Assembly (NCBI RefSeq): GCF_000797445.1
Contig: NZ_JSWF01000014.1
Location: 186,001-250,000 of the forward strand
Length of the DNA: 64,000 nt
Direction: 5' to 3'
From: Lacinutrix jangbogonensis
Lineage (GTDB): Bacteria; Bacteroidota; Bacteroidia; Flavobacteriales; Flavobacteriaceae
Part shown: one piece after another, positions 40,619 through 50,076 of the stretch
Layout: each line of letters opens with the position of its first letter
Numbering within the stretch: the stretch's first letter is position 1
Translations under genes and position numbers: made by a program
The notes under the pieces: model-generated
The model's database searches: none
What the model was told of the DNA's origin: nothing
The model's input: only the letters and a program-made list of their open reading frames with translations

Positions 40619-43081
40619 ATGAATGATGAATTTGATTTATCAGAGTCTTCTCAACCTGCTTTCGATATCAAAGCGTTTTTATTTCGAGCTTTACGCTATT
40701 GGTGGTTGTTTATTATATGCATTGGTATTGGTTTATTTTTTGCACACCAACAGAATATTAGAAAGCAACAGTCTTATAGTTTAGGTACACAAATATCTAT
40801 AGTCGATAATACTAATCCGCTATTTACGTCAAATACAAGTTTAACCTTTAATTGGGGCGGTGTTTCTGGTAAAGTAAAAACAATAGTTACCATTTTAAAA
40901 TCGCGGTCTATTCATGAGAATGTAGTAGATAGTTTGGACTTATATGTCTCTTATTTAAAGCAATCACGCTTTAGAAAAGACGATATTTATAAAAGCGCTC
41001 CTTTCGAGTTTAACTTAACGCCCAATACAAACCAAATACTTAATACCCCTATTAAAGTAACGTATTTAGGAGCAAATACTTATGAGCTAAGTTTAATTAG
41101 TGAGGCAGAAGAGTCTATAGTAGTAACTACTCAAAACTTCACAGACAAGACCAAAGGTGTTATTGATGTGTTGCCTAATGAAAGAATCTTTACGTTTACT
41201 TCTGGCGATACCATAAATCTGCCTTTTATCCATGGCGTTATTAATATTAAGGACAATGCCGTTGTGGCCCCAAATAGTGACTACTTTTTAGAGTTTCAAG
41301 ATTATAATACTGTGGTTAGTAAGTACAGACGTAAATTAAAAATACAAAACCCTAAAGCTTCTGCTATTCTTAATTTAAGTATGACAGATTTTAACAAGAG
41401 AAAAATTGTCGATTATTTAAACGAAACGGTTAAAGTTGCAGTTGCAGATGAACTAACACGGAAAAATCAGTTTGTAATAAATACAATAGCATTTATAGAT
41501 AGTCAATTAAATCGCTACAAAGAAAAAATTGTTAAAGACACAGACTCTTTAAATGATTACAGACAAAAAAATAAGATTTTTAATTTAAGTGCTGAAGCAT
41601 CTCAGGTTAGTAATGAATTAATTTCTTTAGAGTTGCAAATAGACGCGCTTGATATGAAATTACATTACTATGCGCAATTAAAAAACTATTTAGAAACCAG
41701 CGATACGTTTACAAATTTTCCGGCACCTTCAACAACAGGAGTTGGTGAAGCTAGTATTTTAAAGAATATTTCTCAAATAAACACCTTATCTGTTCAAAAA
41801 GCGAAGCTTCAAGAATCCGTTATAAGTGATGCAGCTATATTTGATGATTACAATAGTCAAATAGAGGCTTTAAAATTGGTGCTGTTAGAGAATATTAGCG
41901 CAGCAAAGAACGGTATTAAAAGAGACAAGGTGTTTGTAAATTCTAAAATAGCTGGTGTTAATACAGAGCTTAGAAAGTTGCCTAAATTACAACAGGACTT
42001 ATTTGGGTATAGACAACAGTTTTCTTTAGACCAACAAACCTATAATCTGTTTCTATCAAAACGTGGCGAAGCAGATATATTAAAATCAGCTACGGTGTCA
42101 GATGTTTTAGTAATAGATAAAGCTAAAGACACAGGCGCGAGAGTAACAGACTTAAAATTACAATCGGCCTATATATTGGCTAGTGTCATAGGCGTATTTC
42201 CGCCATTATTATTAGCCTTCTTAATCACTTTTTTCGACAACAAATTACATAGTCCAAAGCAATTAGAAACAGAATCCAGTATTCCTGTGTTAGGTGTTGT
42301 AGGCTTGAACACATTGGACAATAACTTAGTCGTCCATAGAAAACCAAAATCTACAGTAGCAGAAGCCTTTAGAGGTATTCGCTCAAGCCTACAGTATATA
42401 TACAAAAAACACGAATTAGAAGGCACAAAAACAGTTATGGTAACTTCGTCTGTAAGTGGAGAAGGAAAAACTTTTTGTTCTATAAATGTAGCGACCGTCT
42501 TTGCGCTAAGTGGAAAGAAAACAGTCTTGGTAGGCTTAGATTTAAGGAAACCTAAAATTTTTGGAGATTTTGATATTAAAAATGATATTGGTGCCGTTAA
42601 CTATTTAATCGGGCAAATGGACTTAGAGCAAGTCACGCAAAAAACAGAAATAGAAAATTTAGATGTTGTCACTTCTGGTCCAATTCCTCCAAATCCTTCA
42701 GAGCTATTAATTGGAGATAAAATAGATACGTTAATAGCATCTTTAAAAGAAAAGTATGATTATATTGTTTTAGATACACCTCCTGTTGGCTTGGTTTCTG
42801 ATGCTTTAGAACTTACTGAGTATGCAGACGCTACACTATATGTTGCAAGGCAAGACTACACTAAAAAAGGAATGCTTAATTTAATTAATGATAAGTATAA
42901 AAAAGGCGAAATAAAAAATATTAGCCTGGTCTATAATGGTTTCGATCAAACTGGAAAATATGGTTATGGCTACGGTTATGGCTACGGTTACGGTTATGGT
43001 GCGTATGGGAATGGGTATAATGAAGACGAAGTCAAAAAAAAACCAATACTAAAACGTATCAAAAGTCTCTTTAAAATATAA
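40619..43081 (+). CDS. Wzc-like chain-length determinant / tyrosine autokinase with Tyr-Gly tail
   Basis: This inner-membrane co-polymerase controls polysaccharide length and export. A first helix (about 15-40) is followed by a long periplasmic Wzz-type part with a coiled coil, then a second helix at about 515-540. The cytoplasmic BY-kinase domain has Walker A SSVSGEGKT (Lys617), Walker A' VLVGLDLRKPK and Walker B YIVLDTPPVG. The C-terminus holds a run of alternating Gly-Tyr (YGYGYGYGYGYGYGAYG), the tyrosine cluster that is autophosphorylated. Length (820) is normal. Confidence 0.95.
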   Translation: MNDEFDLSESSQPAFDIKAFLFRALRYWWLFIICIGIGLFFAHQQNIRKQQSYSLGTQISIVDNTNPLFTSNTSLTFNWGGVSGKVKTIVTILKSRSIHENVVDSLDLYVSYLKQSRFRKDDIYKSAPFEFNLTPNTNQILNTPIKVTYLGANTYELSLISEAEESIVVTTQNFTDKTKGVIDVLPNERIFTFTSGDTINLPFIHGVINIKDNAVVAPNSDYFLEFQDYNTVVSKYRRKLKIQNPKASAILNLSMTDFNKRKIVDYLNETVKVAVADELTRKNQFVINTIAFIDSQLNRYKEKIVKDTDSLNDYRQKNKIFNLSAEASQVSNELISLELQIDALDMKLHYYAQLKNYLETSDTFTNFPAPSTTGVGEASILKNISQINTLSVQKAKLQESVISDAAIFDDYNSQIEALKLVLLENISAAKNGIKRDKVFVNSKIAGVNTELRKLPKLQQDLFGYRQQFSLDQQTYNLFLSKRGEADILKSATVSDVLVIDKAKDTGARVTDLKLQSAYILASVIGVFPPLLLAFLITFFDNKLHSPKQLETESSIPVLGVVGLNTLDNNLVVHRKPKSTVAEAFRGIRSSLQYIYKKHELEGTKTVMVTSSVSGEGKTFCSINVATVFALSGKKTVLVGLDLRKPKIFGDFDIKNDIGAVNYLIGQMDLEQVTQKTEIENLDVVTSGPIPPNPSELLIGDKIDTLIASLKEKYDYIVLDTPPVGLVSDALELTEYADATLYVARQDYTKKGMLNLINDKYKKGEIKNISLVYNGFDQTGKYGYGYGYGYGYGYGAYGNGYNEDEVKKKPILKRIKSLFKI
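42959..43018 (+). repeat. TATGGC/TACGGT hexanucleotide repeat in the kinase gene
   Basis: About seven tandem copies of a (TA[T/C]GG[C/T]) unit encode the Tyr-Gly tail. Such in-frame hexamers can change copy number by slippage, each step adding or removing one Tyr-Gly pair. Confidence 0.7.
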
Positions 43082-43083
43082 AT

Positions 43084-44070
43084 ATGCATAAGTACCATAC
43101 TCAAGATTTATCTCAGTATCGTTTTCTTATTACAGGAGGCGCAGGTTTTATAGGCTCTAATATTGTAAACTATTTAATAGCTAATAATGCAAAGCATGTA
43201 AGAGTATTAGATAATTTTTCTAATGGTTACAAGTCTAATATTCAAGAATTTATGGACTGTTCTAATTTTGAGCTTATTGAAGGCGATATCCGTGATTTAG
43301 AAACTTGTAAGCACGCCATGCAAGATATAGACTATGTGAGCCATCAGGCAGCTTTGGGCTCAGTACCACGCTCTATTAACGATCCTATAACATCAAATGC
43401 CGTAAATGTGTCTGGGTTTTTAAATATGCTTGTCGCTTTAAAAGAAAGTAAAACGGTTAAACGTATGGTTTATGCCGCATCAAGTTCTACTTATGGAGAT
43501 AGTAAAAGCTTGCCAAAAGTAGAGGAGACTATTGGTAAACCACTCTCGCCTTATGCGGTTACTAAATATGTAAACGAGTTATACGCAGATGTTTTTTGTA
43601 AAACTTATAATACTGATATAGTAGGCTTACGTTATTTTAATGTTTTTGGTCCAAAACAAAGTCCTAATGGCGCTTATGCAGCAGTTATTCCATTATTTAT
43701 GGAAGCTATTAAAAATAATGAGCCTGCAACTATTAATGGCGATGGAGAACAAACTAGAGATTTTACCTACGTTGATAATGCGGTACAAGCTAATATTAAA
43801 AGTTTTTTCGCTTCCAAAGAAGCACAAAACCAAGTGTTTAATATCGCTTTTGGAAAACGAATAAGTGTCAATGCACTGTGGGAATCTTTAAATGTTTCAG
43901 CAAACAAAAACATAACCGCTAATTATGGTCCTACAAGACCAGGTGATGTAAAAGATTCTTTGGCAGATATTAGTAAAGCACAACGTCTTCTAGGTTATAA
44001 ACCTAAATATTCTGTTGAAGAAGGCTTAAAAGAGACTTGGAATTATTTTAAAAAGACTATTAATATTTAA
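43084..44070 (+). CDS. WbpP-like UDP-N-acetylglucosamine / sugar-nucleotide 4-epimerase
   Basis: This is an extended SDR epimerase with the NAD motif GGAGFIGSN, catalytic region YAASSSTYGDS and YAVTK. The segment HQAALGSVPRSINDPI and a C-terminal GPTRPGDVKDSLADISKA are typical of the WbpP branch, which makes UDP-GalNAc from UDP-GlcNAc, or the corresponding uronic acids. It probably supplies a precursor for the polysaccharide. It follows the Wzc-like gene by two bases. Confidence 0.9.
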   Translation: MHKYHTQDLSQYRFLITGGAGFIGSNIVNYLIANNAKHVRVLDNFSNGYKSNIQEFMDCSNFELIEGDIRDLETCKHAMQDIDYVSHQAALGSVPRSINDPITSNAVNVSGFLNMLVALKESKTVKRMVYAASSSTYGDSKSLPKVEETIGKPLSPYAVTKYVNELYADVFCKTYNTDIVGLRYFNVFGPKQSPNGAYAAVIPLFMEAIKNNEPATINGDGEQTRDFTYVDNAVQANIKSFFASKEAQNQVFNIAFGKRISVNALWESLNVSANKNITANYGPTRPGDVKDSLADISKAQRLLGYKPKYSVEEGLKETWNYFKKTINI

Positions 44071-44120
44071 AGTGACTAGTTTTTAATTAAGTTGTAATGG
44101 TCATGTTAAAATAAATAAAT

Positions 44121-44960
44121 TTGGAAGTAAAAATTTATCAAAAAGAAAACAAACTAAGCCTGTTTAAGTTGCTTAAAGAGAGTTTAATGGATATTTATAA
44201 TTCTCGTTTTTTAGCCAGGCAAATGGCAGAACGCGATATTAAGGCACAATACCGGCAATCTTATTTTGGGATCCTATGGGCTTTTATCACGCCTTTAACA
44301 ACGGCTTTGGTATGGATTATTTTGAATATAACAGGAACCATAAAGCTTACAGATGCTGGAATGCCTTATCCATTATTTGCATTTACTGGAACACTAATGT
44401 GGTCTATTATAACAGAATCTATTAATTCACCAATGCAAAGTACCAATGGTGCACGAGGTATTTTAACAAAAATTAATTTCCCAAAAGAAGCTTTAATTAT
44501 TTCTGGAATTTATAAATTACTATTTAACACCAGTATTAAATTACTATTGTTGGTGTTTTTTTTGTTTTACTTTAAAGTCGTATTAACTTGGTACTTGCTA
44601 CTCATTCCTTTGGTGATTTTTGGAGCGGTCTTATTTGGTACAACAATAGGCTTATTTATTACACCTATTGGATTATTGTATGGAGACGTCAATAAATTAA
44701 TTAAATTTGGGTTACAATTTTTAATGTACGTAACGCCTGTGGTGTATGTGATTCCAAAAGACGGCATCATGAAAACCATAATGGAACTCAACCCAATAAG
44801 TCCAATTATTTTAACCGTTAGAGATTTAATACTTGGAGTAGAGTTTAATTCTATTACATATTTAGTAATTGTTTTATTATGCTGTTTGCCATTATTATTT
44901 TTGGGTTTAATTATTTATAGAATTTCGATTCCAATTATTGTAGAACGTTTAAGCGCCTAG
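44121..44960 (+). CDS. polysaccharide ABC transporter permease (Wzm-like)
   Basis: This is a six-helix ABC-2 type permease of 279 residues. The start is TTG (an alternative, ATG of MDIYNSRFLARQMAERDIKA, would lie 23 codons on). RDIKAQYRQSYFGILWAFITPL is the characteristic cytoplasmic N-terminal loop of Wzm-type permeases. The partner ATPase gene follows with only two bases between. Together they export a lipid-linked polymer across the inner membrane. Confidence 0.92.
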   Translation: MEVKIYQKENKLSLFKLLKESLMDIYNSRFLARQMAERDIKAQYRQSYFGILWAFITPLTTALVWIILNITGTIKLTDAGMPYPLFAFTGTLMWSIITESINSPMQSTNGARGILTKINFPKEALIISGIYKLLFNTSIKLLLLVFFLFYFKVVLTWYLLLIPLVIFGAVLFGTTIGLFITPIGLLYGDVNKLIKFGLQFLMYVTPVVYVIPKDGIMKTIMELNPISPIILTVRDLILGVEFNSITYLVIVLLCCLPLLFLGLIIYRISIPIIVERLSA

Positions 44961-44962
44961 TT

Positions 44963-46150
44963 ATGAAAGAGAACGATGTTTTAATAAAAGTAGAAGGCCT
45001 AAGTAAAAAATTCTGTAAGGATTTAAAAACCAGCCTATGGTATGGTGTTAAAGATTTAGCATCTGGTATACGTGGGAATACAAGCGAACGCGAATTGCGC
45101 CCTAAAGAATTTTGGGCAGTTAAAGATATTAATTTTGAGTTGCGTCGTGGCGAGTGTTTGGGTTTAATAGGACACAATGGAGCAGGAAAATCGACGCTTT
45201 TAAAAATTTTAAACGGATTAATTAATCCAGATGCAGGTAAAGTAACTATTAAAGGCCGCGTTGGCGCATTAATCGAGCTAGGCGCTGGTTTTAACGGCAT
45301 TTTAAGTGGTCGCGAAAACATCTATAATAATGGTGCAATCTTAGGGTTTACCAGAAAAGAGATTGATGGTAAACTGGACGAAATTATTGCATTTTCAGAG
45401 CTAGAAGAATTTATAGACATGCCGGTTCAAAATTATAGCTCAGGCATGAAAGTACGATTGGGTTTTGCAATTGCGGCACAAATGGAACCGGATGTTTTGA
45501 TTATTGATGAGGTATTAGCCGTTGGTGATATGGCATTTGCAATGAAATCTTTTAATGCTATAAGTCAGATATTAAAAACGTCCGCTGTAATTTTCGTAAG
45601 TCATAGTATGCCCTTTATTTCCAGGATTTGCGATAATGTCATTTTAATGGATAAGGGGAGTATTTTGTTGAAAACTGAAGATGTAGGTATTGGTATTCAA
45701 TCGTATTTTGATAAACAAAAACAGTTAGAATCCTTAAATTTTGGCAATGAAAATATTAATCTTAATTTTGTAAAAATATATTCAGATGATGAAATTGTTG
45801 ATGGTATTATTGAATATGGAAAAAAGGCAGTATTTGAAGTAAATGTTAGTTCTAATACTGGATATAAAAATGTTAAAGTGGCTATACTTATTTACAATAT
45901 GGCACAAATTAATGTAGCGCTATATGAATCTAGTTATATTGATATTGAAGGAACAAATAATCAGGATTTTAAGTTTGATTTTGGGAAAAGTTTTTTGTCT
46001 AGGAGTAATTATTTTATCACAGTTCGTTTTGATAATTTTGAAGATGGTAAGTCGCTTGTGATATCAAATTATGTAAACTACAGAAAATTTCAAGTTACAG
46101 GAGAGGAAAGAATAGTTTTTGCGCCACTTTATTTAATAGAGGAAAAATGA
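44963..46150 (+). CDS. polysaccharide ABC transporter ATP-binding protein (Wzt-like)
   Basis: This has the nucleotide-binding domain at about 1-245 and a C-terminal beta-sandwich at about 265-395. It shows Walker A GHNGAGKSTLLKIL, signature YSSGMKVRLGFAIA and Walker B DVLIIDEVLAVGD. The C-terminal extension resembles the Wzt carbohydrate-binding domain that recognises the end-modified chain. A methyltransferase and sulfotransferases are encoded just after it, and in other Wzt systems such modifications serve as the export signal. Its end overlaps the next gene by four bases. Confidence 0.93.
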   Translation: MKENDVLIKVEGLSKKFCKDLKTSLWYGVKDLASGIRGNTSERELRPKEFWAVKDINFELRRGECLGLIGHNGAGKSTLLKILNGLINPDAGKVTIKGRVGALIELGAGFNGILSGRENIYNNGAILGFTRKEIDGKLDEIIAFSELEEFIDMPVQNYSSGMKVRLGFAIAAQMEPDVLIIDEVLAVGDMAFAMKSFNAISQILKTSAVIFVSHSMPFISRICDNVILMDKGSILLKTEDVGIGIQSYFDKQKQLESLNFGNENINLNFVKIYSDDEIVDGIIEYGKKAVFEVNVSSNTGYKNVKVAILIYNMAQINVALYESSYIDIEGTNNQDFKFDFGKSFLSRSNYFITVRFDNFEDGKSLVISNYVNYRKFQVTGEERIVFAPLYLIEEK

Positions 46151-46989
46151 ATTTATTTAAAATTTTAAAGAATAATAATAAAGATAAAGTAGGGTTGTTC
46201 ATTTTAGGAGCACAAAAATGTGGTACTACTTCATTGCATTATTATCTTAGTCAACATCCTCTATTTTTGGGTTCACAACCAAAGGAAACTGATTTTTTTA
46301 GCTATGATAGGTATTATGAAAAAGGTGTCGATTTTTATCATAAATTTTTTGATTTAAATTTAAAGCAGAAGAGGTTACTTAAGTTTGATTCGTCAACTGA
46401 ATATTTGTATATCCCATATTGTGCAGAAAGAATAAAAAAATATAATCCTAATTCGAAATTTATCATAATAAAAAGAGACCCAGTTAAAAGGGCGATTTCT
46501 GCTTATAAAATGTATAAAGCTTTGAGTCAAGGTGAACTATGGTCAGAAGCTTATTTTAACAGGATTAAAATGCATAGTAGTGAATTTGAATCTAAAATGT
46601 TGAAATTATTAGTTAGAAAACCGTTTCCGGAATTTGCCGATTTAATTAGAGAGGAAGTTAGTTTAACTTCTACAAGTAACAATGAATTTATATATGAACC
46701 TAGTCTTATTGCTCGAGGAAATTATGAACATCAAAAAAAACGATTTCTACATTATTTTCCTAAAGAAAATATATTTGAAATTGATTTTGAAAGATATGCT
46801 GAAAATACAATCGAAGTGCTAAATGAGGTATTGGGCTTTTTAGATATAAAACAAGATTTTTTTGATGAAAGCTATGACTTGTCTATCCAACTTAAATCAA
46901 GAGAATCTTTTTTTCTAGATACTGATGAATATATTTCTTTTCGTCATTTGTTTAATGAAAATTATAGAAATAATGAAAATGATAGTTAA
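46147..46989 (+). CDS. PAPS-dependent sulfotransferase
   Basis: This is a sulfotransferase of 280 residues. The 5'-phosphosulfate loop is GAQKCGTTSLHYYL (about 20-33) and the 3'-phosphate motif is IKRDPVKRAISAYKMY. The KFDSSTEYLY segment before it is the usual substrate-side motif. It is read as adding sulfate to a polysaccharide or a lipid-linked sugar, given its place after the ABC exporter. Base composition is very AT-rich, like the following genes. Confidence 0.9.
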   Translation: MNLFKILKNNNKDKVGLFILGAQKCGTTSLHYYLSQHPLFLGSQPKETDFFSYDRYYEKGVDFYHKFFDLNLKQKRLLKFDSSTEYLYIPYCAERIKKYNPNSKFIIIKRDPVKRAISAYKMYKALSQGELWSEAYFNRIKMHSSEFESKMLKLLVRKPFPEFADLIREEVSLTSTSNNEFIYEPSLIARGNYEHQKKRFLHYFPKENIFEIDFERYAENTIEVLNEVLGFLDIKQDFFDESYDLSIQLKSRESFFLDTDEYISFRHLFNENYRNNENDS

Positions 46990-47896
46990 GTCCCCAATTA
47001 CATCTGGAAAAACAAAATTATTAAAAGAAATTCCAACAAGTTATTTGAATTTTCTATATCAAGAAGGCTTGGGTTTAACATTAGAAGATTATTTTAAAGA
47101 AATTGATAGCATTTGTTTATATCAATGCTTAGATACAGGATACAAATTCTTTTTTCCTTTCAATCTAAGTGGAAAAGAATTATTTTATAAGAAACTTGAA
47201 TTGAATAAGTGGTATTATCAAGAATCTAAGTGGGAATATGATGCTGCCAATTTATTTATCAAAGAGGGAGATAGAGTTTTAGAGGTTGGTTGTGGTAGAG
47301 GTCACTTTTTATCTCAATTAAAAAAAAGAGATCTTGAAGGCATAGGTTTGGAGTTAAATAAAGAGGCCATTGGTTTCGCAGTTAAGAATGATATTAAAGT
47401 GTTAGATAAATTAATTGAAGAGTACGCAGAAGAAAAACCTGAAAAGTTTGATGTTGTATGTGCTTTTCAATTACTTGAACACATATCGGATATTGGTTCA
47501 TTTTTCACACAATGCATTAGTTTATTAAAACCAAATGGGCGATTGATTTTTGCAGTACCAAATAATGAGGCCTTTTTCTTTAATCAAAGTAAGATACTTC
47601 CCGAAAATAACGTTAGATATATTAATCAATTGCAAACTTTAGCCCTTAATTTGCCTCCTCATCACATGGGGCTTTGGGATAAAGACGTTTTTAGAAAAGT
47701 AGCTAGTAATAACTTAAATTTGGAGTTAGTGAGTATAAAAGAAGAGCCAGTAAACAGCGGGAGAAAGGAATTAAATACTGAAATACTTAAAAATATTGGC
47801 ATAAAAAATAGATTTTTAAATAAACTTAATAAGTTTATTTATAGAAAAAGTTTAACAAAAGGTGATAGCTTATTGGTAGTTTATGAAAGAAAATAG
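46973..47896 (+). CDS. class I SAM-dependent methyltransferase
   Basis: A central methyltransferase domain shows motif I VLEVGCGRGHFLSQL, the IGLELNKEA acidic loop and VVCAFQLLEHISDIGSF. It is followed by a C-terminal tail. The start is taken at ATG 46973, giving a 17-base overlap with the sulfotransferase gene; an earlier ATG would overlap by 65 bases. It could methylate a sugar of the polysaccharide or the terminal residue. The substrate is unknown. The end overlaps the next gene by 14 bases. Confidence 0.85.
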   Translation: MKMIVKSPITSGKTKLLKEIPTSYLNFLYQEGLGLTLEDYFKEIDSICLYQCLDTGYKFFFPFNLSGKELFYKKLELNKWYYQESKWEYDAANLFIKEGDRVLEVGCGRGHFLSQLKKRDLEGIGLELNKEAIGFAVKNDIKVLDKLIEEYAEEKPEKFDVVCAFQLLEHISDIGSFFTQCISLLKPNGRLIFAVPNNEAFFFNQSKILPENNVRYINQLQTLALNLPPHHMGLWDKDVFRKVASNNLNLELVSIKEEPVNSGRKELNTEILKNIGIKNRFLNKLNKFIYRKSLTKGDSLLVVYERK

Positions 47897-49022
47897 AAGT
47901 TTATTAATTATTTCTTTCATGAGTGGTTTTCCATGGGGAGGAAGTGAAGAATTATGGTTTAAGACAGCGACTCATGCATTGTTGGAAGGAAAAGAAGTTA
48001 AAATATTGATAAAAAAATGGTCAAACGATCATGAAAATATTAATATTTTAAGAAGTAAGGGAGCTCAAATTTTTTATTTGGGTGAAAAGAATCCTGAACA
48101 AAAAGGATTTATTCAAAAAATTTTCACTAAAAAATTAAAGAAAAGAAATATTCCTTTTAAGGATTTGATTTTGGATGGTGTAGATAAAATTTTAGTAAGT
48201 CAAGGTGATACATTTTCTACTTTTGGTAATACTTTGTTTCAAGAGTTATTAAAACTAGATAAATCAGTTTATTTAATTAGTGAGCATTTATCAGATACTG
48301 GAATTCCGAGTACCGAAATTAGAAAGATTGCAAGAAATTCATTAAACAGAATAGAAAAGTTTTTTTTTGTTTCTAATCGCTCGCTTGAACTTACTAAAAG
48401 GTATTTGAATTCTAGTGGAGATAATTTTCTTTTGGTTAATAACCCTGTAAATCTAAAAGATAAAAAGATAGTCGAATACCCAAAAAACAAAACACTAAAT
48501 TTTGGTGTAGTTGCTAGATTAGATTGCAAATTTAAGGGGCAAGATATTTTATTAGAAGTTTTAAGTCAAGAAAAATGGAAGAAAAGAGATTGGTCTTGTA
48601 ATTTGTATGGAAGTGGTGTAGATCATCAATATCTAGATGATTTAATTTCAACCTATGGTTTAAATGATAAAGTAGTGATTAGAGGTCATATTAAATCTGT
48701 AAAGGGTATTTGGCGAAAAAATCATATTTTGGTTTTATCATCAATAAGTGAAGGGACACCTTTATCCTTAATTGAAGCACAAATTTGTGGGCGAGTAGCT
48801 ATAGGAACAGATGTAGGAGGGGTTTCTGAGGTTATCCATGATAACATAAATGGATGGATTGCTCAGGCACCATTAAAGAGTTATTTAGACGATGCAATGG
48901 AAAGGGCATGGAACGAAAGAGACAAATGGGAGCAAATGGGTAAAGTTGCTCATGACATGGTAATGAAAAGGTATGAAGAAGATGCTGGTGAACAATTATT
49001 CAATATAATTTTTAGTAGATAG
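47883..49022 (+). CDS. GT4 glycosyltransferase
   Basis: This is a GT-B fold retaining glycosyltransferase of 379 residues. The N-terminal domain opens with SFMSGFPWGGSEELW, and the C-terminal domain carries LNFGVVARLDCKFKGQDIL and the donor-binding E-G-T-P-LSLIEAQICGRVAIGTDVGGVSEV motif, the usual GT4 EX7E region. It probably adds a sugar during repeat-unit assembly. It is tightly packed with both neighbours. Confidence 0.9.
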   Translation: MKENRSLLIISFMSGFPWGGSEELWFKTATHALLEGKEVKILIKKWSNDHENINILRSKGAQIFYLGEKNPEQKGFIQKIFTKKLKKRNIPFKDLILDGVDKILVSQGDTFSTFGNTLFQELLKLDKSVYLISEHLSDTGIPSTEIRKIARNSLNRIEKFFFVSNRSLELTKRYLNSSGDNFLLVNNPVNLKDKKIVEYPKNKTLNFGVVARLDCKFKGQDILLEVLSQEKWKKRDWSCNLYGSGVDHQYLDDLISTYGLNDKVVIRGHIKSVKGIWRKNHILVLSSISEGTPLSLIEAQICGRVAIGTDVGGVSEVIHDNINGWIAQAPLKSYLDDAMERAWNERDKWEQMGKVAHDMVMKRYEEDAGEQLFNIIFSR

Positions 49023-50075
49023 ATGTACCTCAAACAAATTGATGCTCTTAGGGCTTTTGCTGTTATTTTTGTGATTTTTTCACATTGGGGACCGCAAAAT
49101 GAGATGGTAATGAAAATATTGCCTTTTGGCTTTTTAGGTGTAAATCTGTTTTTTGTGATAAGTGGTTTTTTAATTACACGAATCCTACTTACAAATCAGA
49201 ATTTAAAATCATCTACTAATTGGACCATTATTAAGAGTTTTTATATTCGAAGGACTTTAAGAATTTTTCCCTTATACTATTTAACACTATTCTTTTTTGT
49301 AATTATAAATTATCAAAACATAAGGTTAAATTTAAATCCTTACTTATTTTATTATTGTAATTTTAATTATTATCTTGACAATAGAATGCATGGTCAATTG
49401 TCTTCCAGATGGTCTTTGGCCGTAGAGGAACAGTTTTATTTAATATGGCCATGGATTATTCTTTTTATAAAAAAGATAAGAATGCAACAATTTTTAATTT
49501 TCACAATAATTTTAGCTTTTTGTTCAAGAACAATTCTGGTTCTTTTATTTCCGGAAAATGAGTTTGTTCAGTTTTTAATGATATCTAATTTGGACTCACT
49601 TGGTGTCGGAGGTTTGTTGGCTTATTTATCTATATACAATATTGAAATATTCAATTACCTCAATAAGGGATTGGTTATATCATTGATTTTATTTTTAGGT
49701 ATAGCTATGCTATTTTTATATTCTTTTTATCGTTTTAGTGAAACACATACTGGAGTTATTCCTATAAACTTAAAAGCGATTGGGTGTACATTAGTAAGTT
49801 TCGGTATTGTAATAAGAGTCGTTAATGGAGTTAGAAGTCGACTCGGTAGTATTATAATGACTAATAAAGCATTAGTTTTTCTGGGAAAGATAAGTTATGG
49901 CTTATATCTGTATCATAGTATAGTATATTTATTAATGGAAGAACTAAATTTTAAACACTTTTCTAGTTTCTATACCAAAATATTAGCAATACTTTTATTA
50001 CTTGTAATATCTTCATTATCTTGGTATTGCTTTGAGAAACCTTTAAATAATTTTAAAAAATATTTTTTATATTAA
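49023..50075 (+). CDS. acyltransferase family 3 membrane protein
   Basis: This is an OafA-type acyltransferase of 350 residues with about 10 helices. The His-containing first segment is QIDALRAFAVIFVIFSHWG, and RRTLRIFPLYY carries the conserved Arg. SRWSLAVEEQFYLIWPW (with Glu in EEQF) is the classic signature. It likely O-acetylates the polysaccharide. The start codon directly follows the preceding stop. Confidence 0.92.
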   Translation: MYLKQIDALRAFAVIFVIFSHWGPQNEMVMKILPFGFLGVNLFFVISGFLITRILLTNQNLKSSTNWTIIKSFYIRRTLRIFPLYYLTLFFFVIINYQNIRLNLNPYLFYYCNFNYYLDNRMHGQLSSRWSLAVEEQFYLIWPWIILFIKKIRMQQFLIFTIILAFCSRTILVLLFPENEFVQFLMISNLDSLGVGGLLAYLSIYNIEIFNYLNKGLVISLILFLGIAMLFLYSFYRFSETHTGVIPINLKAIGCTLVSFGIVIRVVNGVRSRLGSIIMTNKALVFLGKISYGLYLYHSIVYLLMEELNFKHFSSFYTKILAILLLLVISSLSWYCFEKPLNNFKKYFLY

Positions 50076-50076
50076 A

